This document shows, one piece after another, positions 23,116 through 31,300 of a DNA stretch of 64,000 nucleotides. A model generated the notes under the pieces. That model saw only the letters and a program-made list of their open reading frames with translations. It did no database searches and had not been told where the DNA came from. How positions within the stretch are numbered: the stretch's first letter is position 1; each line of letters begins with the position of its first letter. The stretch is from contig VYZI01000169.1 of NCBI GenBank assembly GCA_013397695.1, forward strand, positions 1,028,688 to 1,092,687. Direction: 5' to 3'. Position numbers and translations under genes: made by a program. The DNA comes from Centropus unirufus (lineage: Eukaryota; Chordata; Aves; Cuculiformes; Centropidae).

Positions 23116-24709
23116 CCCAAGAGTTAGGCTTGCTGAGCCCTCAGGGTGGGCAGATGAGGAAGCAGGGAGCAGGGGTTTTGCAGCCCAGGGGTCCTGGGGT
23201 GTCAGGAAGGGATAAGAGGTGTCTTGGTGCAGTGCGGCAGGCTCTGAATCCCACTGGAGTGCTTTGTGGTTGGATCCTTCACCAAGATGAGTGGATTTTT
23301 CCAATGTCTCCAAAAGGGTTGCTTTTTTTTTAGTTTCATTTAAAGGTGCAAGTTGGTAGCTCAGGACTGTTTTGTAGATGAAATATATTATAAAATAAAT
23401 CAATATGGGCACCTAGCCTGAAACTACTGGAATCTGAATTTTTGTAATTTGTGTCATTAAACACATTAATGCAGTGTTTGCCTCCATGGCAAGTTCTTGC
23501 TAGCCTCTAGACCAGCCGTCAGTGCAAGGCTAAGACCAGCCTCTGCCTTCATGAAATTCATAGCTTTGCTCCCTGTGCGTTTTACCACTTCTTCAACAAA
23601 AAAGCTTCTGTGGACAGGAGTTTGCCTCACCCCGCTCCTGGAGCCAGAGTCCTCTGAGCAGCTCCTATGGAAAAACAGCACACTATCCTGGAATTAGCCT
23701 GTGTCATAATATACACACTCGGAGAGGTCAAACAGGGGGTGAGCAGGCAAAGGCAACCTTAGTTCTGTCATTTCCTTGGGTTCGACTTTGCAGCCTTAAT
23801 AAATGCTATTTTTTGGGTCCCTCCTGCTCCTCACTCCCCGAGCACTGGCTCTGGTGACAGCGAGGGGACAAGGAGGGACCTGCACAGGCTCTGGCTTCCA
23901 TCCAGGCTGCCTGGTGATTGCTGCCTGTAGTCCCTGCCCTCAGGCTGGAAGGACCATACCCTGCACCCATTCTTAGGAGCTACTGGGAGATGGAGCACGG
24001 TCTGGGAGAAAGGAGCCATTGGAAATTTGAACTGTTAGAGTGTCACAGTCTCTGCAGTGTTGATACATGTACTTCATTCATTAAATTTGGGTAGACTTAT
24101 GTAAGGCTAGGAAAAAGCATGTGCCTGCCACAAACACCATCCTGTCTCATCCCCAGGCAAACATCAGTTTCCTATAATGAAGCGTGGGGGTGCAAAGCCT
24201 TCCCAAAGGAAATGCTGGGACTGTTTTAACATAAGGAAAATCAGTGTTTTTCCCCTATACTTCTTTCTAGAGGCAATTTGAGTTTAAATTACTGTAAACA
24301 ATTCAACTCAGAGCAGAGACTTGCTAAGAAAATTGCAACCCAAATGTTGAAAGTAATCATGTAATAATTAGTTGGAAATAGTATTTCCCAAATCAAGCAG
24401 TGCTGATGTAATAGTGGGGTGTAGGGATAGCCCTGTCTATGGGTGTTTAGAGGGTGCCTGGATGCCCTGTGAGAAGTTTGATCCAGTAGATGTATGAAGA
24501 TGCTGAATGGATCGAAATGGGCTCCAGTCCTCTGGGAAGCAAGAGTTTTGTGGCTACTCAGAATTTGCCAAGCAGCAAGGAGGGCTGATGGCACTTGGAA
24601 TTGAGTGCTGCGATTTCTCTGACTTGAAGGAATTAAAGATGCTGTTTTATGAGCTGCTCCTCCAGCCTCCACCTTGTAGAGATCACACACAGCCTTGAAG
24701 GTGCCTCCA
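23116..24709. other. Non-coding DNA, one A/T-rich island
   Basis: No gene is seen. A/T-rich DNA at 23360-23480 and 24270-24410 (TAAATTACTGTAAAC, CATGTAATAATTAG) has enhancer-like words but is short. A 193-codon minus-strand frame starts in the following CR1 and runs back to 24289. Its first part is antisense CR1, so it is not a gene. Confidence 0.45.
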
Positions 24710-24887
24710 AGGTACAGGTTGCCCAGAGCAGTGGCGGCTGCCCCATCCCTGGAGGTGTACAAGGCCAGGTTGGATGGGGCTTGGCGCAGCATGGACCAGT
24801 GGAAGGTGTCCCTGCCCATGGCAGGGTGTGGAACTGGATGGGCTTTGAGGTCCCTTCCAACCCAAACCATTCCATGATTCTGTGATG
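24710..24887 (+). mobile_element. CR1 LINE 3' end, about 178 bases
   Basis: Sense CR1 3' region: CAGGTTGCCCAGAGCAGTGG, GGCTGCCCCATCCCTGGAGG, AAGGCCAGGTTGGATGGGGC, GGTGTCCCTGCCCATGGCAG, GGTCCCTTCCAACCCAAACC, ending CATTCCATGATTCTGTGAT. It is a 5'-truncated copy with an intact 3' terminus and few changes. A short G-for-other substitution pattern at CpG sites (GGCGGCTG, TTGGCGCAG) suggests moderate age. Confidence 0.95.
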
Positions 24888-25417
24888 GTCACTAAAGAGA
24901 TGAACCAACCCCACAGCTGCGTTCCTGTCACTTTATTTGGGCACATGCTTCAGAAGTTTGGAGGAATAGGGGCTGCTGTGGTCTCCTAATTCCTCCCAGT
25001 GACCTCACCCCGGAGTCGGCGAGCGATGCTGCTGAGGCAGTGGTACCCGTTTGCCTCGCAGCCGTCCTTCCCCTCCGCCTTCAGGTTCTCTTGTTGGCTA
25101 GAAATAACAGCTCCTGCTAGGTATGCTGAGGTAGCCGTGGTGTTTCTCCAGCCCCATAAAAGAATTCCTCCAACACTGCAGAACTTGATTTTTATGGCAA
25201 CTTCTGTTCAGCCAGCATCTGGTAAACATCAGCCTCGAGTCCCCGTGCTGCAGTGGAAGCAAAGAGCAGCGAGGCCTGGAGTAGCCCAGCCACAGCGTAA
25301 GAGGCATGGACTAAAGCAGTAAAACCCTCCGTATCAGACCCGCCAGCCTCCCTCGCTCCCATTGCTGAGCATACTGCCTGAATTGGGCCCAGCTCGAAGC
25401 TATTTACTGCTCTTTAC
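24888..25417. other. Unique DNA between two opposed CR1 pieces
   Basis: Contains CpG-containing sequence around 25005-25075 (CCCGGAGTCGGCGAGCGATG). A plus-strand frame of 107 codons here has no recognisable domain. No gene is supported. Confidence 0.4.
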
Positions 25418-25642
25418 TGTAAAAAGCCCCTCCCCAGCTTTCCTGGAGCCCCTTTCAGTCCTGGAAGCTGCCCTAAGGTCTCCCTGAAGCCTTCTCTCTC
25501 AGGCTGACCAGCCCCAGCTCTCCAGCCTGTCCTCATAGCAGAGATGCTCCAGCTCTGGGATTATCTCCGTGCCCGCTTCTGGACCTGTTCCAACAGTTCC
25601 ATCTCCTTCTTATATTGGAGATTCCAGAGCTGGACACAGTCA
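25418..25642 (-). mobile_element. CR1 LINE internal fragment
   Basis: The plus strand reads the complement of CR1 just inside the 3' region: AAAAAGCCCCTCCCCAGC, TTCCTGGAGCCCCTTTCAG, AGGTCTCCCTGAAGCC, CAGCCTGTCCTCATAGCAG, GATGCTCCAGCTCTGGGATT, GTTCCAACAGTTCCATCTCC and CCAGAGCTGGACACAGT. It lacks the terminal 280 bases including the tail, so it was cut on the 3' side after insertion or joined by deletion. Its partner end is not in the neighbouring plus-strand copy, which has the opposite orientation. Confidence 0.93.
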
Positions 25643-26749
25643 TGACCAGCCTGGCCTCTGCAGTGGTGGTAGTTCCCCATTTTTATTTTTGCTGTGCACT
25701 CCAGATGCTTTCCTGCTGCAATGGATGTCAGCCTTATTTTTTATATATGTGAGCTTCTCGGAGCGTGCCCCACTGCTGAAGGATCTCGCCAGTGGAACTG
25801 TCAAGCATGAGCTGTGCAGCTGTTCTAACAATTTCTGCTGGACTTTGCCCATTTGAAAAATTGCTTGCTCAGCAAAGCACTGATGCTAATGGGAATTAAA
25901 GAGCTGGAGTCAGGAGAGTTTGTCTCAGTAAGGGTTAAATTGGAGGGAAGAGCCAAAATCTGCAATAATTTTTTTGGTTTTTTTATGGCTTGGCTACAGC
26001 AGCCTGTAATGGCATCGTGTGGGGATGGGGCACCTGGAGTCCTGTCCTAAGAGGAAAACTCAGAGCGTGGACCCTCCTGGCCAGTCCTGCAGGGACAGTG
26101 TGATAGTGGAAGGCAGCGCAGGAAGCCCAGGAGGGCTGCTGCTCGCTTCCAGCCTGGAGTTTTGGGAATGGATGCACCTTAGGAATGTTTCCATGCTCAG
26201 GAGTTGGTCACAGGATTTTGGTTTGGTACTGGGTGAAAAGATGAGGTAAATGTTTTTGAGGCAGCTCTGAAACTAGGAAACAAGGCAAGGACAAAAATTC
26301 CGGTTCCAAACTGAAGGTCAATGGCAGTTCAAAGCTTCTGAAGCATCTGCATTTTCAGTCTGGTGGCTGTGAGGGGTTCGCTGGTGCTGAAGGCTGAGTG
26401 TGGCAGGGCAGGAGCTCCTCTGGCTGCTGTCCTGGCTCCCTAAGTTGGCAACAAGAGGGATGTGGGTACCATGAGGAGGAACCTGGGGAAGGGCTGCAGC
26501 CTCTTGGCATCTCCTGCATTCCACAGTGTCCATACCTGGTGCATGACCTACGGAAAGAAAACTGTGTCTGGCTGAGAGCTGCCTGGGGCTGCCTGCTAGT
26601 CTTCCAGGTTTTGGAACAACAAATTCACCTTCAATGTTTGAAAACTGAGACTGTATTTCAACCCTGGATGTTTCAGGGCTTCTATGGCAAACAATTCCCT
26701 GCTCACAGTATTGATATGTTTGGAGCTCTGTGCAAAGAGTTAAGTTATT
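25643..26749. other. Non-coding DNA, nothing assignable
   Basis: Unique sequence. A T-rich stretch at 25970-25985 and a GGAGCTCC palindrome near 26410 are unremarkable. The reading frames are short and lack recognisable domains. Confidence 0.45.
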
Positions 26750-27060
26750 GTATATTTTAGTTTTTTAATTGACTCCATATCTGCTGGCAGCAGAATAGAC
26801 ATCGATCGGGTTTTCCCCTTTGCTTTATTTAGGAAAATAGAGCGCTCAGTGTTTACTCGGCCTCCGTGCAGCATTGCTTTGTGGGGTGAAAGAGAGGGCG
26901 AGACCACAGTGAAGAATTCCCTCATTGTCAATTTTAAAGGCTTCATCATAAATGGTAGGCTTTCTTGGATGGGAATCAGAAATGTTTTCATGACAGTGTT
27001 TTGCTTCACTTTTTCTATTCAGATGGGATTTTATAAACTCTTGTATTTGCTGGTTTGATC
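26750..27060. promoter_or_regulatory. Strong candidate conserved non-coding element
   Basis: A 300-base, repeat-free block with evenly mixed composition: TTTTAATTGACTCC, GACATCGATCGGG, CTTTGCTTTATTTAGG, CAGTGTTTACTCGG (FOX type), CATTGTCAATTTTAAAGG (SOX/homeodomain type), CATCATAAATGG (HOX type) and TTTTATAAACTC. Both strands have frames of 69-89 codons here, which cancels their value as coding evidence. The density of distinct factor-type words is the argument. Confidence 0.38.
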
Positions 27061-28498
27061 ATTTAAACATCTCCTCCTGGGCACCCATTGCTTGATCAAA
27101 TTACTGGAGTGACACAGTACTTGGTTATTAAGAAAGGATTTGAAAGATCAAATTGATGAGTATGAACAAAAATGGATCTTTAGTGGCATGAGGCATCATT
27201 CTCCCTGGCAACAGCATCCAGACTCTCTTTCCTTGGGAGAGGATAAAGAACTGGACCTGTAATTTTTTTGTGGTGAGAAGCAGAACAGCCTCAACGATGG
27301 AGTTTGGCAGAGGAAGGGCTACAGTGCTGGCTCCAGCCTCAGGAGGAAATGAAAAGGAATGGAGTCCTGTGCCATGGCATCTGATCCATGGGGACCAGGT
27401 GAACCTCGCTGAAGCTGATTGGCACTGGTCCAGACCAAACGCATGAAGGGGTGGCACTTAGCTCCTTGTGACCTTCCCTGTTGAATGTGGTGTCCGTAGG
27501 TGGGAAGCTGCATCCCTCCAGGATCCCTAGCAAGGCCTTGCTGGTTTCTATACAGGAGCATAACTTTGTTATGCTGATAACACAGCAGAATTACATTGAT
27601 AAGTGTTTTCCCTGTCTCCCTTGGCTGAAGACAATATCAGCTCATTGTCCTCTTCACAGCTGCAGATTTGCCAGGAGTCGTGCAACCCTTTTAAGGGTTA
27701 CGCTGGGCTCCCTATGAAAACCGTCCAGGTCCCTTGTTTGTTTTTCCTCTCTCTCTTTTTTGTAGTGCTTTGTTCTTGGAGGTCTCCATGCCCATTGCAG
27801 CCTTCCCTCTGAAGGCTGTACTTCCTTCTGCAGGATCGCTCAGGACGTGTGCTTGGGTGCAGGCCTGGGATCACTGCTCACTTCTTGCCTGCTGAAAGAC
27901 GTCCTGGGGGGCGCAAAGCTTTGAGTAGAATGATCCCTTTGGAAGGTGTTTGTGTTTTCTTTAGCTGTAATAGCACAGAGCGGGAGGGTGGGATCGTTGT
28001 GATTGATGAGCAGCTGAGGTATTGGTGCCTGTTTCCATGAAGTCACTCCTGAGTTTTTGCATCTCCTGCAATGACCACTTGTTGGAACGTGTATTTCTTT
28101 CACTTCTTTTTCAACGGCAAAACTTGCTTTGAAAAAGAGTCCTGGTTACCCTTGCTGCTCTCAAACCACCCACAGAGCCTTGTGATACAACCCGAGGAGT
28201 GCTAGGATCCCTTTGTTCGTTTTCTCCAGGATCACTAGCAGTCACAGTACTGTTTTGCTTGCACTGCTGATAGATCTCCTGGAGATCTGTTTTATCATCT
28301 CAGCACCATAAACCACACTCATTCTTGCAGTCGTCTTGCAGAAGATCCCTCAAGTGGCAGGATGTGTCCGGCATAGAGAAACTTTTAGGAGGCAGAACTG
28401 CACTTGGGAGGTTTGATGTACTCACAGTGGCGCTGATTGAGTAACCCTGTCGTGCTTCCAGTTTGGTGGTGGATTGAGCTCATCATCCGGTTACTGCA
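27061..28498. other. Non-coding DNA, nothing assignable
   Basis: Unique DNA without recognised repeats. Overlapping frames on both strands at 27128-27561 include no recognisable domain. A GGATCACTAGCAG / CTGATAGATC pair near 28230-28275 is not distinctive. Confidence 0.5.
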
Positions 28499-28595
28499 GG
28501 CTGCTCCAGTGGGAGGTGTCCCTGCCCATGGCACGGGGTTGGAACTGAAGAGTTGAAGGTCCCATCCAACCCAAACCATTCTAGGGTTCAATCAT
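28499..28595 (+). mobile_element. CR1 LINE 3' end, about 97 bases
   Basis: Sense CR1 terminus: GCTCCAGTGGGAGGTGTCCC, TGCCCATGGCACGGGGTTGG, AACTG...GAAGGTCCCATCC, AACCCAAACCATTCTAGGG. The terminal repeats are mutated. It is strongly 5'-truncated and has lost a few bases in the AACTGGATGGGCTTTGAGG part. Confidence 0.9.
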
Positions 28596-29137
28596 TAGCT
28601 TGGACTATGCACTTGTGAAGACCTTTATTGCTCTTCGTCCTCATGCCTGGTAGTTTGGAAGTTCTGCTTCACCATTGCATTTTCAATTTAAACTGTGTGC
28701 ACTGGTGCAGGCAAAGCTTTGGTTGTCAAAGACCTTACTTGGTCCACTTCGGGGAGCTCCCCTGATCACAATGTGTTTTTGTCAGCCCCCTGATTATCAG
28801 CTTCCAAATTCCTCTGGCTTTGCAGCAGGAGAATGCCACAAGGTTATCCAGCAATTCAGAATCCAAAGTCTAGCTTTAATAATGCAGACACTTAAGACTC
28901 TCTCCCTCCTCTTCCCCTTCCTCTTGGCTTTAGAAGCTTTGGGGAAGAGGGTGGCCAGCAGTAACCCAAGCCACCAAGGCTGGTGTTGTTCATGCTTCCC
29001 TTGCTATTAGAGAGGATTCTTTGCTTTGTATCTTTGCCTCACCCTATGAGATATGTTTTTTTTCTCCTCAGTGAATTAGAGTGTTTTCCCTTCCCTGGCA
29101 TAGAAATAATATACTCAAACGTGCCTCGGCACAGGAA
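28596..29137. other. Unique DNA flanking the triplicated element
   Basis: No repeat or gene is seen. The right edge (GTGCCTCGGCACAGGAA) contains a GTGCC/GGCAC inverted pair directly beside the first copy of the 0.3 kb element, at 29121-29132. Confidence 0.4.
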
Positions 29138-29434
29138 ATCCAATATCCAGTGTGGGGAGGAAAGGCCTTAATCAGTAAAAATTCCATTGTGTTTATATCA
29201 ATCCTGACCCTTGCTGTCGTTTGGACAAAGCGTTTTTGGCTGGGCCCCAGGCCCTGGTTGGTGTTGCTGGTTCACAGCGATGTCACTGTGAGTCCACCGG
29301 GTCCGTATGGGCCAGATTCCTGCTCTGTGCCTTACTCTTCGTGGAGATTGCCTGGCCCTCCTATGGGAGGGGTTGAGATAAGGGATGAGTGCACAGGGCG
29401 CTCCTCTTAACTGCAGGCTTCTCCCTCCTTTGGT
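29138..29434 (-). repeat. 0.3 kb element, inverted copy
   Basis: Its reverse complement matches 30179-30461 nearly base for base (I find one difference, in the AAAACGC/AAAAACGC region) and extends 14 bases further into the flank (GCTGGATATTGGAT type) shared with 30803-30816. On the opposite strand it begins ACCAAAGGAGGG and ends ATATTGGAT. It shares the longer form of the element, including the 15 bases missing from the copy at 30535. Contents include CCCTTATCTCAACCCC (GATA type), CAATGTGATATAAAC-like words and CTGATTAAGGCC. It is not CR1 and I recognise no transposon family. There are no inverted termini or obvious target duplication. Confidence 0.9.
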
Positions 29435-30106
29435 TAATTCCCCAGTATTTCCTGAGTATGGAAGGCTTCCAGAAGAGAAAAGATGAGAATTTAGGAGAAT
29501 TTGTATTCTGTTTCACTATTCCTATCCCTGTTTTGTAGCCCGTGCTACAAGCTGGTTGCATAATGAACTTCCAGTGATGGCCTGGCAGACCATTTCCCCA
29601 GAAGGGAAGAGCCTGGTGAGATGCTGGTCCTCTCTAAGTTCTCAAAGGAGTTTCTGCCACGTGGAAAGAGCAAAGCTCCATGGTGTGGTCCAGAGCATTT
29701 AAATCAGGGGGAAGATTTCCAACCTGCCTGTCCCATGAGTGAACGCCTTAAACAGAGGATTGACTCTCCAAAGCAAGAGCCCTGCACAAATAAACATCCC
29801 AGCGGCAGCCTTCCTTCGGCTTTCAATGTGTTCTTTATCAGGCTTTGAATTAAACTACTGCCAAATTATTTCAAGGGATGATTTTCAGGAGTCATCCAAA
29901 ATAGAATTGATGGTGACTCAATGCGTTCTCCAGGAGTGGGAAGAGAGAGTCTTGCTGCTTCATCTTGAGGAGGCAGCTCTGCCTACCTCGCTCATGGGTG
30001 TCTGAGCAGCAGAAGGTACGAGTGGCTGAGCTGAGCGTCCCGGCTGGGCAGGTCCTGGGGCTGCCCCCGGTGGCTCTCTGAGAGGTGGAAACGGTGCCTG
30101 AGGGAC
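29435..30106. other. Spacer between the inverted and direct copies
   Basis: About 670 bases of unique-looking DNA, the loop of a possible inverted repeat. The frames here are short and unrecognised. Confidence 0.45.
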
Positions 30107-30461
30107 ATGACCAAGGTGCAGAACAAGTGCTGCCTGCATGTCATCTTGCTGCCTGATGCTGGGATTGGGGTTGGACTGACCAAAGGAGGGAGAAGCCTGC
30201 AGTTAAGAGGAGCGCCCTGTGCACTCATCCCTTATCTCAACCCCTCCCATAGGAGGGCCAGGCAATCTCCACGAAGAGTAAGGCACAGAGCAGGAATCTG
30301 GCCCATACGGACCCGGTGGACTCACAGTGACATCGCTGTGAACCAGCAACACCAACCAGGGCCTGGGGCCCAGCCTAAAACGCTTTGTCCAAACGACAGC
30401 AAGGGTCAGGATTGATATAAACACAATGGAATTTTTACTGATTAAGGCCTTTCCTCCCCAC
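30107..30461 (+). repeat. 355-base direct copy 1, abutting a single N
   Basis: The first 72 bases (from ATGACCAAGGTGCAG) are shared only with the copy starting at 30463. The rest (30179-30461) is the 0.3 kb element in the variant form of the inverted copy. The match stops exactly at the N at 30462, where copy 2 begins at its own first shared base. Copy 1 therefore looks like a mosaic: left flank of copy 2 joined to an element body read from the inverted copy. Either a real tandem duplication or unmerged contig ends could explain it. A minus-strand frame of 73 codons crosses it but has no recognisable domain. Confidence 0.9.
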
Positions 30462-30462
30462 N
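30462..30462. other. Single ambiguous base at a duplication junction
   Basis: One N lies precisely between the end of direct copy 1 (CCTCCCCAC) and the start of copy 2 (ATGACCAAGG). A lone N at the exact junction of two near-identical segments is typical of a scaffold join of unknown or negative gap size. Confidence 0.97.
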
Positions 30463-30816
30463 ATGACCAAGGTGCAGAACAAGTGCTGCCTGCATGTCAT
30501 CTTGCTGCCTGATGCTGGGATTGGGGTTGGACTGACCAAAGGAGGGAGAAGCCTGCAATTAAGAGGAGCTCCGGGTGCACTCATCCCTTATCTCAGCTCC
30601 TCCCATAGGAGGGCCAGGCAATCTCCATGAAGAGTGAGGCACAGAGCAGGAATCTGGTGGACTCGCAGTGACATCGCTGTGAACCAGCAACACCAACCAG
30701 GGCCTGGGGCCCAGCCTAAAACGCTTTGTCCAAACGACAGCAAGGGTCAGGATTGATATAAACACAATGGAATTTTTACTGATTAAGGCCTTTCCTCCCC
30801 ACGCTGGATATTGGAT
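30463..30816 (+). repeat. 0.34 kb direct copy 2, with 15-base deletion
   Basis: Positions 30463-30802 align with 30107-30461. I count about nine substitutions, nearly all in the first two thirds, and one 15-base deletion after GGAATCTGG (about 30658). The last 150 bases are identical. The match with the inverted copy continues to 30816. The deletion sits between short TGG/CGG repeats, as expected for slippage. The 15-base change keeps the minus-strand frame, but most substitutions would change amino acids (for example valine to alanine, tyrosine to histidine), which argues against coding. Confidence 0.9.
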
Positions 30817-31079
30817 GCCCCTGCAGTGTCTGTGGGCATCAAGCAGAGGCCTCTGCCTTATTTTCCCTCCTTTCCCCCTCCAGCACGGTCTCCAGTGCTG
30901 CGGCTCTGGCTGAAACAGGCTGTGAGAGCCCCTTGTGCTGCTGCTTTTCATTAGCGAGAGGGCTGGGCTGGCCTTGGGGTTATCCCCCTGCTCACCCCAG
31001 GATCCGCTGACAGCTTTAATGGGGAAGGCAGTCGTGTTCCTTTCCTGTGGATTCTAGCCATTCCCACCCGTGACACCTG
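30817..31079. other. Unique DNA right of the triplicated element
   Basis: No repeat or exon is seen. The 130-codon minus-strand frame that enters from copy 2 begins here and has no recognisable domain. Confidence 0.4.
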
Positions 31080-31300
31080 AGGAGCCTCTTTCTTTCTTTA
31101 ACACTTTCATCTTGTAATGAATGAAAACAACTCATCTCACCAACCCTTTTCTGAACGTTTAATTAAAACTGTGCAGTTATGGCGGGAAATGAGAGCCAAT
31201 ATTTGACCTCTGAAATGTTTATAGGATTGATATATGGCTTTTTCTTACCTCATCTCATGTTTGTGTCTGAGATGCTATGTCAGTACATTCCCAACCCGAT
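31080..31300. promoter_or_regulatory. Candidate conserved non-coding element
   Basis: Repeat-free, A/T-rich. It contains CTTGTAATGAATGAAAAC, CGTTTAATTAAAAC (TAATTA core), GGCGGGAAATG (E2F-like), CCAATATTTGACC, ATGTTTATAGGATTG (FOX/GATA type) and TATGCTATGTCAG-like words. No frame persists. Confidence 0.33.

Noticed and set aside
24289..24870. 193-codon minus-strand frame
   Set aside because: Its first 55 or so codons are antisense CR1 and the rest shows no recognisable domain.
30203..30951. Related minus-strand peptides in the direct copies and the plus-strand inverted copy, suggesting a small gene family
   Set aside because: They are the same DNA repeated. Most differences between copies change amino acids, and no start or splice context supports coding.
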